Shown: positions 12,937 to 22,494 of the stretch, in pieces
How positions within the stretch are numbered: position 1 is the first letter of the stretch
Layout of the letters: each line of letters begins with the position of its first letter
IMG/VR virus record: IMGVR_UViG_3300044823_000365
Span: 1 to 64,000 of that record
Strand: one strand, 5' to 3'
Source: a virus
DNA length: 64,000 bases
Position numbers and translations under genes: made by a program
Notes under the pieces: generated by a model
Databases searched by the model: none
Told to the model about the DNA's origin: nothing
The model's input: only the letters and a program-made list of their open reading frames with translations

Positions 12937-14978
12937 ATGAAATACTCATCTCCGCCAGAAATCTCCCATGTTTGACTCAAGCGGGGCGCAACAAGCCCCG
13001 CCGGGTGGGTGATGTCCCAGTTCGCCACTTCGCCCGAAGGATAGGGATTCAGCGGCGTGTTAGTCGCCTTATCCACGCCGATGACCGCAATCCACCTTGT
13101 CGGCGGATTGAGCGTCGGGTCGCTGAGTGGCGGCAAGGAAGCGTCCTGCAAGAGGACGTATTGGCCGCCCTGAAGCGCATAGGCGCTCTGTAATGTCGGG
13201 GTAACCGTGCCGCTGCCTGTCTCTGTCGCCAAAGCAATCGTCTGAGCCAACGGGATTTGGAACGTGGTGCTGGTCACGTTTTGAATCTTGCCCGTGGTGT
13301 TGAACGGCGACTGTAGCGACGAACCTGTCAAACCGTTCGTGCAGCCCACGATGGTGACCCGCATGCCTTCGTGCAGGTCCAGATTCGGCGGGACGACGGT
13401 AAGCCCCCCAGCCAAATTGTCGAATGTGTAAGTTGCATTGATTCCGTCTGCAACTGTCTTTATGACGTTGAACGTGATGGTCGGCAACAGACCCCAGTCA
13501 TGCACCGAAAGGGCCGGGGACAACACCTCGCCCCAAGCCGTGACCGTCGTGGTGGGGTTGGTCGGGTCAAGCACGGGGGCTTGGATGAGCATCGGGGTTT
13601 CCGGAGGCTCTTCAACCAGTCGGATGAATATGCGCAATGTGTCCTCGATCCCGCTTGACGAGCAGTTTGTGTTCGTGTACTGCTGCTGGTAGAGCGGTTG
13701 CAACACGGACGGAAGGTCGCTATAGGTTAAGAGGTTGATGGAAGCGGAAGGCAAGTAGCCCACTGTGCCCGCCAACTGTGCCACGGAAGCCGTGGGGGCG
13801 TGCGTAAAACCGAGGGCGGCGGTGAAAGTCGTGGATGTGGAAGTCAGGACGCTAAGCTGCACGCCGTTCAGGAACGTGAAGTTCGGATCGGTCAAACCGA
13901 TGAGCTTGACCTGCTGCAAGATAGTAAATGTCGGCGCATACTTCGGAGCGAAAGTCACAGTAACCGTGGTTGGTATGGCTGGGCTTAACGACGCTGCATT
14001 TACAACAAGGTTGGTCACCGCGGGGGAAATGTTGGTCCATGTGATGGGGTTGGCGATGGGGGGGCTGCTTATACTGTCAACAGTCTCGCCATCGGATGCT
14101 GTATTCCACACCGGTTCAACCGTGCCAGGCTTTCCCGCCGTCGTCACCATCTGGAGGTTGCCGTTGGTGTCCCGCAGGAACGTGTACAGGTTGAACGGGT
14201 TCGAGGTGGGCGTGCTCGCCTGCCAGAAGACCGGAGGATTGACGAGCACGTATCCCGTCAGGGAATATAGCGACTGCTGCGTCGGGGTGAGGGTGATGTA
14301 CTGCTGTTGCGTGACGTACGCCGGGCTGATGAAGCAGTCGATGTCCTCGTCTTCGCCGAATATCGTGGTGAATTCCAGCCCGACGTGGGCTGGCTTGGCA
14401 AGGTCGATTGCGCCGTAGAGGCTCTCCACGATCTGCTGAAGCTGGGTGAGCGTGGCGATCTCGCTGAGCGAGTTGTTGCCCACGCTGACGCTGACCTTGA
14501 TGGCGTTGCGGTCGGACTGGTCGTAAACTCCGTTGCCGATCTCCTTGTAAAGCTCCTGCACCTGTATGTTGATGCCCGTGTAGGCATGGATCACGTCCTG
14601 TATGCCCTTGGCCGTGGAGCCCTCGCGGTATGCCGAGATCAATTCGATCAGCATCGTCTTGAAGTCGGTGTCGAATTGCGTCTTGCTCGGCCAGTTGGAA
14701 CTGATGTAAAGCGGATCGTTCCAGCGGCGGCGGATGTCGGGCGGCGTCAGATAGCTCGGGTTCTTGTTGACGATGTCATAGGAATAATAGTAGTCGAGCT
14801 TTCCGAGTTCCTGCGCGAGGGCGCGGAGGAAGTTCCCCCAAATTGATTGATCGTTTCTTGTTGTATAATAGTTCGCCATGCCCTGAATCAGCGAGTTCAT
14901 CCGGGCATCTTCGTATTGCAAAAGTTGCTCGCGGCTTTTCAAGTACAGTTGGTCGGGAGAGATTTTATTGTTAACCAT
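12921..14978 (-). CDS. baseplate wedge protein, tail protein I-like, 685 aa
   Basis: The N-terminal 200 residues (SIWGNFLRALAQELGKLDYYYSYDIV, TMLIELISAYREGSTAKGIQDVIHAYTG) look like the tail protein I/baseplate wedge family that packs next to the J protein. Beyond about 230 come Thr/Pro-rich modules, including the LVNAASL...LIGL...FTFLNG module also seen in the J-type and 40030-43221 proteins, and a DTNGNLQ...AGKPG...W segment common in phage receptor-proximal proteins. Start at 14978 overlaps the GIY-YIG stop by 8 bases. The TAG stop abuts the IscB element. Confidence 0.7.
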   Translation of the reverse strand: MVNNKISPDQLYLKSREQLLQYEDARMNSLIQGMANYYTTRNDQSIWGNFLRALAQELGKLDYYYSYDIVNKNPSYLTPPDIRRRWNDPLYISSNWPSKTQFDTDFKTMLIELISAYREGSTAKGIQDVIHAYTGINIQVQELYKEIGNGVYDQSDRNAIKVSVSVGNNSLSEIATLTQLQQIVESLYGAIDLAKPAHVGLEFTTIFGEDEDIDCFISPAYVTQQQYITLTPTQQSLYSLTGYVLVNPPVFWQASTPTSNPFNLYTFLRDTNGNLQMVTTAGKPGTVEPVWNTASDGETVDSISSPPIANPITWTNISPAVTNLVVNAASLSPAIPTTVTVTFAPKYAPTFTILQQVKLIGLTDPNFTFLNGVQLSVLTSTSTTFTAALGFTHAPTASVAQLAGTVGYLPSASINLLTYSDLPSVLQPLYQQQYTNTNCSSSGIEDTLRIFIRLVEEPPETPMLIQAPVLDPTNPTTTVTAWGEVLSPALSVHDWGLLPTITFNVIKTVADGINATYTFDNLAGGLTVVPPNLDLHEGMRVTIVGCTNGLTGSSLQSPFNTTGKIQNVTSTTFQIPLAQTIALATETGSGTVTPTLQSAYALQGGQYVLLQDASLPPLSDPTLNPPTRWIAVIGVDKATNTPLNPYPSGEVANWDITHPAGLVAPRLSQTWEISGGDEYFIYGLS

Positions 14979-15663
14979 GGTTAACTCGCCCCCGAGTCCA
15001 ATTTTTGCTTATTTTGTTGGGGTATATTAGCTTGCTTACACCCTCAGGACTAGTTGCCCAAATCCGCCCAATCAGTGGGCTAATCCTAGTTCGGTTGTAC
15101 GCTGCCATTCTCAAGCTGTATGCTCTGGGTTTGGGCTTGCCTTTGAAACGAACTGAAGTGAGCGTCCGCAATTTTTCTCTGAAAAGTCGCCCTTCCGGGG
15201 TTTGAAACCTTTTCTTCGCTGCCCTACTCAAACTAGTTCGATGTGCTATCGATTTTGGTCTGCCCATCTGCGCTACGCTTTGTAGTTTTTTCGTCTCCTT
15301 AGAGTGCTTTTTGCCTCCAAAACCAGCACGGCCGTACATATGGTTTTTCTTTCCCGTACGATACCGCATGATATTATCTTCGCCACCCAGTGTCATATTG
15401 TATCCGTTTTCTGGCTTATAGGACTGATACAAAAGAATGAAGTGGGTTTCCATCGCATTCAACTCGTCAAGAGTCTGGGCTTGATGAAGCACTTCAATCC
15501 TGAAATTTTCTCGACCGTATTTACGAATAGCGTGTGAAAGATGCGAATGATTGCCAGCTTTTGCAGACCTATAATGGCCTCCCCAACGTTGTTGTATAGA
15601 TTGCATAGTTTGACCGATGTACACTTTGCTGTTAACCGTATTTGTTATTTTGTAGTCCAACAC
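14971..15663 (-). CDS. GIY-YIG homing endonuclease, 230 aa
   Basis: Starts GTG-TTG at 15663: LDYKITNTVNSKVYIGQT is a standard GIY-YIG beginning, followed by LSHAIRKYGRENFRIEVLHQ, ELNAMETHFILLY (catalytic Glu) and GYNMTLGGE. NUMOD3-like repeats (HSKETKKL, SIAHRTSLSRAAKKRF) follow. It lies between the baseplate J gene, whose TAG is one codon upstream and in frame, and the start of the tail protein I gene, which it overlaps. AT-rich relative to both. Confidence 0.85.
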   Translation of the reverse strand: MLDYKITNTVNSKVYIGQTMQSIQQRWGGHYRSAKAGNHSHLSHAIRKYGRENFRIEVLHQAQTLDELNAMETHFILLYQSYKPENGYNMTLGGEDNIMRYRTGKKNHMYGRAGFGGKKHSKETKKLQSVAQMGRPKSIAHRTSLSRAAKKRFQTPEGRLFREKLRTLTSVRFKGKPKPRAYSLRMAAYNRTRISPLIGRIWATSPEGVSKLIYPNKISKNWTRGRVNHG

Positions 15664-15666
15664 AGG

Positions 15667-18600
15667 CTAACTCGCAGATGTAACGTAGTTGATTGTGATA
15701 CGCCCGTTCGACAAATATTCAGTAGACGATACCGTCACGTCCTTGGCTCCGCCCTCGTTGAACACTTGATAGGTGCAGAGATACGACAAATTGCCGGGAT
15801 TCACCACATCTTGTGGCACGACCAGCATGACCTTCTGCCAGTAGGCGGACGCCAGCGGGGTGCTTGAGTTGATCCGGTCGTTAGTGCCGATGATGTAGAA
15901 GGAGCCCGGCGTCGCCGTGGAAGCGATGTGGGCTGCGGGAATGCTGTTCGTGAGGAAATCCTGCACGGATGTGGCGCGGCGGAAAATCTGCCCCTCGTAG
16001 AGGAAGTCCACGACGGCGATTGCCTCTCCGCCGGAAGGCACAGTGCTGTCCGGCAGCACTTGCGACGTGCTGATCCAGCTATTTTGCGGAACAGTCAGGC
16101 CTGAGAAAGCCGGGTCGTTGCGCAGCGGCGTCCACGATGTTCCGGTCGGGATGACGACGCCGATGTCATACGACCCGTCGCTCTTGGCGCACTTGATAAG
16201 CGGAATCTGAACGCTCTGCACGCCCGTAATTGCCTGTATCTGGCCGATGAGTTCCGACTGGTACAGCGTGGTCTCCGCATTATCAAGCACGATGTTGGCC
16301 ACCGTGCGGATGGTCGAGTCCACCGCCTCGGGCGATGCATTGGCATCCAAGGTGACGGCCAAGGTGATGTCCACCGGGTTGGCTGTCATGGCCTTGACGA
16401 GCACGTCCGCGGCGGCGTGCTTCGTCGCCGCAAGCTCGTTGACCAATATCTGCACGTAGGCGGGGTACTGGGTCGAAAAGTCGAACGGCTCAGCGTAGAA
16501 GTAGCTGACATTCACCGTGCCCCCGTCCGGTATGGTGCCCGTGAGGATGCGGGCGATGGTCGCCGTCCCCGATACAGGATCAACCGTCAGGGTAAAGTCA
16601 ATGCCTTCTTTCTTCACCACGTCAATCACGTCGTTATTGTACGTGACCTTGATGTAGCGGCTGGCGTACGGAATTTGAGCGCCGACCAGCCCAGCCGAGC
16701 CCGCGACATCCAGCCCACCGTCCGCGCCGTACAACCCGTCCCACCCATCAAGAATGAGGGCGAGGTACGGATCGTTCACGGGATACGTCCATGCCTGGCT
16801 GCTGCTGTAGCTTGCTGGCAACCACACATTGTTCACGAACCCGTTATTGTCCAGCGTCGTCGGCAAGGTGCCGTTCAGGACTTGCGTTTCAGGCACAGTA
16901 GTGAGAGTTTGACCAACATATGTCAAACGCTCGTACAGCGCGAACTTGTTGTACGCCACGACGACCGATTGGCTGTTCCGTATGGCGCTGCCCGTTGCTA
17001 GTCCGTTATCGGCGGTTGTCGGATAGGATGATGTAGACAAAGAAATAGTAAATTGGGTCGGAGTGGCGGATGCCACAGGCACATTTGTCTGACTGTTCAA
17101 AAATAGGTTGTTAGGATTAACAAATCCGCTAAAGCTGACTAAAGACCCAGCACCAAACTCATTATTCGCCACAAGAGTAACGGTGCTGCCGGTTGCGCTG
17201 ACACTGGTCACTAACACGGACGAAGCAAGAATCTGCAAGCCGTAAGTATGATACGTGCCGAGGGCGAGGTCTGCCACTGGTACGATCTTGTAATCGACAC
17301 CCACCTTGTACAGGGTGGACAGGTCAGCGCTCCGCACGGAGAGAACGTCGATTGGATTCCCGTTCGGATCGAGCGGAACGTCCATGCCAGTATCAATCGT
17401 GACTGCGTTGGCGGACAAAGCCGTGACCGTGCCCTGCGCCGGAGAGCTTACGATGTTGACCTGAACCGTGTCCCCGGCGGCATTCGACCCGCCGTCGAGC
17501 AAAAAGTCCGAGGTGTGGATCAGTTCGATGGCTGAGCTTGGAACCATGCCCGTCAGGTCGGATTGCCCGACGATGGAGTAGATGTCCAAGACCGGCTGGA
17601 GCGTGGGCACCAAGGTGAACGGCGATTCGTAGCGCGCGAACATCGTGATGGCGTATGTGCCGCCCACAGCGCCCGTGAGGGCCGCCGCCGCGGCTTGGTT
17701 CGTCGCCGGAGTGCCGTTAAGAAGCAGGGGTATCCTAGCTTGAGTGACCGTGGAGCCCGCATACTGGTACGCCATGTCGTTGGGGTTCAAAATAACGTCC
17801 CCGTTGACGTTGTCGAACTGCGCCCGTTCCGTGCCGAGATAGAAGGTGCTTCCCAGACGGGTGACCGCGATCTCCACCGCATCGTAGAGCGGGTAGGGGA
17901 GCCCGCTGAACCCCGTGATCTGGAACTTCAGCCCGCTTACCGGAAGGAGCGGCAGGTAGGTGCTGGTCTGCCCGTAGGTGCCCGTGTTCTGGTACTCAAA
18001 GAACGCCGTCTCGTCCTGCTGGGAAAGCGTCGTTCCGCGGGTATAGATATCCACGCAGCCGAAGACGTGCTTCTGGCGGATCGGGTCCCAGTCCCGTATC
18101 ATTTCGAGGTCGCCAGCCGCCACGACCTGCGCCCCGATGATCCCCGGCGTGCTCAATGCCGTGCCGAGGTACCCGTGGCGGGTCCCGGTGTCCACGCCCG
18201 TCACCAACCGTGCTTGGATGCGGGCGGCAAGATGGGAATTGGATTCGTTGTCCGTGCCGTAGGCCGCCGGGACGAGGTTCGTGACGTTCAAGCCCGAAGG
18301 CACGCCGCTCACGACCTGCCGGATCGTTCCCGCCCCGACGTTGCCGTTCGAGCCCATGGCGCTGCACTGCGCCGGGACGCTGACCGCCCACCAGCCGTAT
18401 TCGGAATTGTAGAACGAAGACAAGTTGGAGATGTTGACCGTCGCTTGCCCCTGCGTGACGAAGTTCAACGCCGGGGTATTGGCGTCCGCCACGGTCGCCA
18501 CCACGGCTCCCTGCGGCACCGTGAAGCTGGACTGCGGCTGCTGGTACGTGTAGAACGTCAGCACGCCGGTGGATTGGCTGGCCGCCAAGGGGATCAACCC

Positions 18601-20346
18601 GGCCTGCTCGCCGAGGATGACGAATTGCCCGTTGATGAGGGTCTGGGTGTCCTGCGGGCTCAGCCCGTATGCGCGGGCGATCTGCTGCTTGTAGGGACTG
18701 GACTGGAACGGATCACTGACCCCAGTGCCCGTGGTGTCGTCTACTTGCGAGATGGCAGAAATGGACGTGCTAACGCGGGCGAACCATTCGCGCACGCTCA
18801 TGTTCGCGCACTCGATGGAGAACGGGTCGATGAAGATGTCGCGGATTTCCGAGCGGGGCGACAGGTCCAAGGTCGGAATCTGGCGTACGATCTGCCCGAT
18901 AAGCCGTCCGGCGATGTCCTCCTTGCGCTGGAGCGCGGGGACGAAATCCGTGGGACTGACGACCCTCAGGTTGACGAAGCCGCAAAGCAGCGGCCCGTTC
19001 TGCACGGACTCGTAAAGGACGTTGGTGCCCATAGTGTCCTGAATGACCGTCGAGAACAGGGCATAGAACGTGTCTTGGTTGATGAGGCTGCTGGGGATGT
19101 CCACGGAACTGAAGTTCGCGGCCATGACCGTTTGCTTGCTGGTGACGGTGTTGGTCGAGATCGTGCTCGTCGCCGTCCCGGTGTTGGGTGCCGATGGATA
19201 ATCCTGCGCGACCACATGGGCGGTGAACTGCGTGCCAGTGGCGGTGTTCGCCGTGACGATTTCGTCGTTCAAAAACACGGCGTTATTCAAGCCCGTCAGG
19301 ACGAGGACGGTGCCGGGAACAAAGCTGTTGATGGCCGTGACGGTCAGGGTGCCGTTGCTGATTTCCACGTTCGTGATGACCGCCGTGGGCACGTTTACGG
19401 CCGTGTTGGTCACCGTATTGATGACCGTCTGTTCCGTGTTGCTGACGGTTGTGACGAGGTCGCCGAACTGGGTGTAGGGCGGACTGATCCCGGCTCGGTC
19501 CGTAGAGATCATCACCCGCACGCCGATGAAGCCCGGATAGTCCGGCGTGACCCATTGCAGGATGCAGTCGGTCTGGTTCTTCTCCGCCGTGATGCCCGAG
19601 GGGGGAGCGATGGCGACCGCGAGGCCGCTCTCATACGCCAGCAGGGTGAACTGGATCGTGGGAGTGATGGCGATGACGCCGTAGTTGGCCCAGAGGACAC
19701 CGCCGTCCGTCGTGACGGCATTGGCGGTGCCCGTGTCGGCAGCAGACAGATAATCGGCATGAATGTATGTAACGGTAAATGCCACGCCGGGAGTCACAAC
19801 CGTCACGATCAATCCGTTCAGGAACGTAGCGTTCGTGAGCCCCGTCAGGTACACCTGCTTCCCGGCTGTGAGGGTGTTGCCCGGAGAAGTGATTGTGAGG
19901 GTGTTGCTGCTTAGTTGAATGTTGGTGATCGTCGCCGGGGTATTGGTGATCCACGTCGGCTGGAGCGATCCGGAGATGCCCGCCTGCACCGCGACTTGCA
20001 CGTTCCCGTTCGTGTCGGCGTACCGATAACTAGCGGCATACGTAGTCAAGGGATTCCATGCGGCATTCGGATCGTAATTGCGCCCGATCAACTGGACGGC
20101 GGTTTCGAGTACGGTCTGGTCGATAGCGACGCTGGTCGTGAAAATGTTTCCATTGGAAGATGCCGTGTACGTGGTGATCGGCGTCGTCGTGTTGTACAGT
20201 GAAAGCTCGATTCGGGTTGTCTTCGCGTCCGCCAACACAGTGACGGGCAGAACAGTGGAATCCACCGACATCGTGGTAGTGCTTGGAGGCAGGACCGGAG
20301 TCACCAGTTGCAACGGGGATAGAAGTGTTTGTGGGGTGGTAGCCAT
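15667..20346 (-). CDS. baseplate J-like protein with extra Ig-like modules, 1559 aa
   Basis: A central region carries the baseplate J hallmark: a polar VPAGTIRQVVSGVPSGLNVTNL-type segment, then AYGTDNESNSHLAARIQARL and GTRHGYLGTALSTPGI. Conserved C-terminal parts include AADVLVKAMTANPVDITLAV and LYQSELIGQIQAITGVQSV. This family (T4 gp6, Mu gp47, P2 gpJ) forms the wedge ring of contractile baseplates. The protein is about three times the usual size because of added modules of about 70 residues (139-212, 322-394 and one near 1090) with core LTGL.NA.FLNG and TQFT, plus a Thr-rich C-terminal domain. Start overlaps the HNH-like gene as TAATG; stop is TAG. Confidence 0.8.
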   Translation of the reverse strand: MATTPQTLLSPLQLVTPVLPPSTTTMSVDSTVLPVTVLADAKTTRIELSLYNTTTPITTYTASSNGNIFTTSVAIDQTVLETAVQLIGRNYDPNAAWNPLTTYAASYRYADTNGNVQVAVQAGISGSLQPTWITNTPATITNIQLSSNTLTITSPGNTLTAGKQVYLTGLTNATFLNGLIVTVVTPGVAFTVTYIHADYLSAADTGTANAVTTDGGVLWANYGVIAITPTIQFTLLAYESGLAVAIAPPSGITAEKNQTDCILQWVTPDYPGFIGVRVMISTDRAGISPPYTQFGDLVTTVSNTEQTVINTVTNTAVNVPTAVITNVEISNGTLTVTAINSFVPGTVLVLTGLNNAVFLNDEIVTANTATGTQFTAHVVAQDYPSAPNTGTATSTISTNTVTSKQTVMAANFSSVDIPSSLINQDTFYALFSTVIQDTMGTNVLYESVQNGPLLCGFVNLRVVSPTDFVPALQRKEDIAGRLIGQIVRQIPTLDLSPRSEIRDIFIDPFSIECANMSVREWFARVSTSISAISQVDDTTGTGVSDPFQSSPYKQQIARAYGLSPQDTQTLINGQFVILGEQAGLIPLAASQSTGVLTFYTYQQPQSSFTVPQGAVVATVADANTPALNFVTQGQATVNISNLSSFYNSEYGWWAVSVPAQCSAMGSNGNVGAGTIRQVVSGVPSGLNVTNLVPAAYGTDNESNSHLAARIQARLVTGVDTGTRHGYLGTALSTPGIIGAQVVAAGDLEMIRDWDPIRQKHVFGCVDIYTRGTTLSQQDETAFFEYQNTGTYGQTSTYLPLLPVSGLKFQITGFSGLPYPLYDAVEIAVTRLGSTFYLGTERAQFDNVNGDVILNPNDMAYQYAGSTVTQARIPLLLNGTPATNQAAAAALTGAVGGTYAITMFARYESPFTLVPTLQPVLDIYSIVGQSDLTGMVPSSAIELIHTSDFLLDGGSNAAGDTVQVNIVSSPAQGTVTALSANAVTIDTGMDVPLDPNGNPIDVLSVRSADLSTLYKVGVDYKIVPVADLALGTYHTYGLQILASSVLVTSVSATGSTVTLVANNEFGAGSLVSFSGFVNPNNLFLNSQTNVPVASATPTQFTISLSTSSYPTTADNGLATGSAIRNSQSVVVAYNKFALYERLTYVGQTLTTVPETQVLNGTLPTTLDNNGFVNNVWLPASYSSSQAWTYPVNDPYLALILDGWDGLYGADGGLDVAGSAGLVGAQIPYASRYIKVTYNNDVIDVVKKEGIDFTLTVDPVSGTATIARILTGTIPDGGTVNVSYFYAEPFDFSTQYPAYVQILVNELAATKHAAADVLVKAMTANPVDITLAVTLDANASPEAVDSTIRTVANIVLDNAETTLYQSELIGQIQAITGVQSVQIPLIKCAKSDGSYDIGVVIPTGTSWTPLRNDPAFSGLTVPQNSWISTSQVLPDSTVPSGGEAIAVVDFLYEGQIFRRATSVQDFLTNSIPAAHIASTATPGSFYIIGTNDRINSSTPLASAYWQKVMLVVPQDVVNPGNLSYLCTYQVFNEGGAKDVTVSSTEYLSNGRITINYVTSAS

Positions 20347-20708
20347 TATTGCCTGGACTCCTCATCAAGAATGAGCGGTTTGAGTTCTTTTACAGTAGCG
20401 TCTGACCTAAGCCGATTAGCTCGATTTGAAATCACTCTTACATTTCCTTTTGTGTAGCCAAGTTCCCGTCGTATCCGATCAACACTTGGAGAATTGTCAG
20501 TCGGTCCTGCCTTATCTTGATGGTTGAACTCAAGTCTTGTTCCAAATACCGGAAAAAATTCTGGCACCATAAGGTCTGCATCCGTAATGTCTAATGCCAG
20601 TCCCATCTCTTTGGCCCTTATTTTGGCTCTGGACACCGCCAGATACATAGGACGAGTACGTATCCAAGCGTCTCTCTGTTCTTTGCGATTTAAGTATTTT
20701 CGTTTCAT
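20346..20708 (-). CDS. HNH-like homing endonuclease, 120 aa
   Basis: Compact protein with LEFNHQDKAGPTDNSPSVDRIRRELGYTKGNVRVISNRANRLRSDAT. The 'SxDRI...GYxxGNVxVIS.RAN' pattern is frequent in small phage HNH nucleases; the usual CxxC zinc pairs are missing, so it belongs to a zinc-free subgroup or has lost them. The stop and the J-gene start share a base (TAATG). Start at 20708 overlaps the end of the upstream gene by 4 bases (ATGA). Confidence 0.65.
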   Translation of the reverse strand: MKRKYLNRKEQRDAWIRTRPMYLAVSRAKIRAKEMGLALDITDADLMVPEFFPVFGTRLEFNHQDKAGPTDNSPSVDRIRRELGYTKGNVRVISNRANRLRSDATVKELKPLILDEESRQ

Positions 20709-21505
20709 GAATTCATCCGTAAAGTAAATCCTAGCGGCGAAGCAGTCCCGGCGTACGACGACACCGTCGCCGACACTCTCACAACGGTCGGATCATTCGG
20801 ATCGAGCGTGACGGTTATGCCGATGATATCCTTCAAAATCTCGGCCGGGTCCAACGACTGCACGGTGGACTGGGCCTGCTGGACCCGCTGCATCTGCGTG
20901 AGGGCGTTCACGATCTGTGTCTGGATGTCGGTCTCCGTGATTTGGATGCCGATCTTCCGCCCGATGTACGACTTCAACGCGCACACAAAGTTGGGATAGA
21001 ACGGGCACGCGGATGTCAAAATCCACTTGAGGGCTCTTTGCACGAGCTTCGTGTTCCGAGTAGCTTGCAAGAATCCTCCGGACGACAGCTTGAAATCGTT
21101 CAAGGAGCCCAAGGCACTGCACTTCAGACAGAGCCCCTGCCGAGTGATGTAGGAGACCTCGATCAGGGGAACAACCAAGCGGATCGCCTTGTTGAACATG
21201 ATCTTGTAGAAGATGTCGCTTTCCTCGACACGGTTGGTGTCCACGACCACCTGCCAGCCGTATGCCGGGTCGTCGGAGTAGACCTCCTCGCCGGAAATCC
21301 ACATCCGCACCATGTCCGCGCCGTTGATCGGGGCCCGCATGTTGATGCTCGGCAGGCTGGCGTAGTTCAGCGTGCGGTGGTCGTTCTGGTTCACTACATA
21401 TCTTTCAAAACTTATGTCATGCGAGCAGGCTCCTATAGGCAGTCTAGTCACCGGATCGACCGTAAGAACGTTGTAATCGTAACTAATGTTACACCCCCGC
21501 TCCAA
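20705..21505 (-). CDS. tail/baseplate protein of unknown type, 266 aa
   Basis: No ATG is available near the front: the first Met in frame lies about 50 residues inside. The TTG at 21505 is the best start and overlaps the upstream endonuclease remnant by 17 bases. Features: SHDISFERYVVNQ, DDPAYGWQVVVDTN, two Cys pairs (CLKC; CPFYPNFVC) and a C-terminal LTQMQRVQQAQSTVQSLDPAEIL helix followed by strands (VTLDPNDPTVVRVSATV). It is probably structural by position. The missing ATG suggests the endonuclease insertion replaced the native start. Confidence 0.6.
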   Translation of the reverse strand: MERGCNISYDYNVLTVDPVTRLPIGACSHDISFERYVVNQNDHRTLNYASLPSINMRAPINGADMVRMWISGEEVYSDDPAYGWQVVVDTNRVEESDIFYKIMFNKAIRLVVPLIEVSYITRQGLCLKCSALGSLNDFKLSSGGFLQATRNTKLVQRALKWILTSACPFYPNFVCALKSYIGRKIGIQITETDIQTQIVNALTQMQRVQQAQSTVQSLDPAEILKDIIGITVTLDPNDPTVVRVSATVSSYAGTASPLGFTLRMNS

Positions 21506-21761
21506 GTTTTAACTGTTGCTTTCTGAACTTCCTTAGGGTTTTTCCAACCTCAACCCACTCTTCATAACTAAAATGCTTTCCCTTGCCTTTATTGCAACCA
21601 CAACTGTTCGTTTTATTTCTTTTCAAGTTACCAGCGCGAGCCGTACTCTGATTTCCGCATTCACATTTACACACCCACATCGCCCGACCTTTATGAGATG
21701 GAGCGGCAGATATTACTGTCAGCTTTCCAAATTTCTGTCCGATTAAGTCTTCTTTTCGCAT
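21489..21761 (-). CDS. truncated HNH-family homing protein lacking the nuclease, 90 aa
   Basis: The product has the first zinc module of the HNH proteins at 59108 and 37445 (GQKFGKLTVI, WVCKCECGNQ, TNSCGCNKGKG) and a short basic tail, but no HNH domain. It is therefore either a degenerate endonuclease or a DNA-binding leftover. It is embedded seamlessly: its start shares bases with the upstream stop (TAATG) and its end overlaps the TTG start of the next gene. Confidence 0.7.
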   Translation of the reverse strand: MRKEDLIGQKFGKLTVISAAPSHKGRAMWVCKCECGNQSTARAGNLKRNKTNSCGCNKGKGKHFSYEEWVEVGKTLRKFRKQQLKLGAGV

Positions 21762-22432
21762 TACTGCTGAATCTCCTGCTTGATATTGACCGCCGCGCCC
21801 GGTGCTGAAGCACGTCCGAGTTGCTCAAGCTCCCACTGCGTCGGGGCATCAAGCTGGTGCACACGGAACCTCGGCTGGGACGACCCTGCGGGGTACACAT
21901 CAACGGTGTCCTTCACTAGAACAGCGTCATATTCCGGCTTGTTGAAATAAGTGTTGATCTGGGCGAGAAGCTGCGTGATGCTGCGCAACGGATGGTTGAG
22001 CGCCTCGTTGGCCCTTTGAGCCTTATCTTCTTGTTTTTCAACAAGATTGCGAATATGATTCATGTGGAATACGGCCTCGTCCTGCCGCTGCAACTGCTCC
22101 CGCATGTAGTCCTTGATTTGCGCCATGGCGACCATCGGCAGATGATCCTCGCGCCAAACATACGAAAAATGCCCCTGCGGGCCGGGCTGCCAAGTCTCCT
22201 TCTGGAAAGTGGGAGCCAATTTTTCATCGTTGACGGCCTTGTAATACTGCTCCAGCACCCCGGCTGTCTTGCGCAACTGGGCGGCCCGGATTTGGTAGAA
22301 CTGCTGGACCGCCGCCAGCTTGCCCGTCCGGGCGTTGATCCACGAGGCGAACGCGTTCTGCTGCGTCTGGGAGTGATGCCCAAGAAAGTTGAACGGCGGT
22401 CCGGGATAAGAATAAATGCGCCCGTTAGGCAT
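21761..22432 (-). CDS. coiled-coil tail-region protein, 223 aa
   Basis: Begins MPNGRIYSYPGPPFNFLGHHSQTQQ and continues as a long, mostly helical chain (AAVQQFYQIRAAQLRKTAGVLEQYY, MREQLQRQDEAVFHMNHIRNLVEKQEDKAQRANEAL) with likely coiled coil between about 35 and 160. The C-terminus is Gln-rich. Located among baseplate and fibre genes, so a structural role is likely; no family recognised. Confidence 0.55.
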   Translation of the reverse strand: MPNGRIYSYPGPPFNFLGHHSQTQQNAFASWINARTGKLAAVQQFYQIRAAQLRKTAGVLEQYYKAVNDEKLAPTFQKETWQPGPQGHFSYVWREDHLPMVAMAQIKDYMREQLQRQDEAVFHMNHIRNLVEKQEDKAQRANEALNHPLRSITQLLAQINTYFNKPEYDAVLVKDTVDVYPAGSSQPRFRVHQLDAPTQWELEQLGRASAPGAAVNIKQEIQQ

Positions 22433-22494
22433 GTTTTTCCTCCGTTTTCAAAGGTGTAAGCGTGCCAAACTTCTTGCCGGTTAAATCCTCATGT

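Noticed and set aside
17563-19914. 783-codon open frame on the plus strand
   Set aside because: It lies fully opposite the baseplate J-type gene, has an Arg/Gly/Val-rich composition without domains, and arises from the GC-rich third positions of the real gene.
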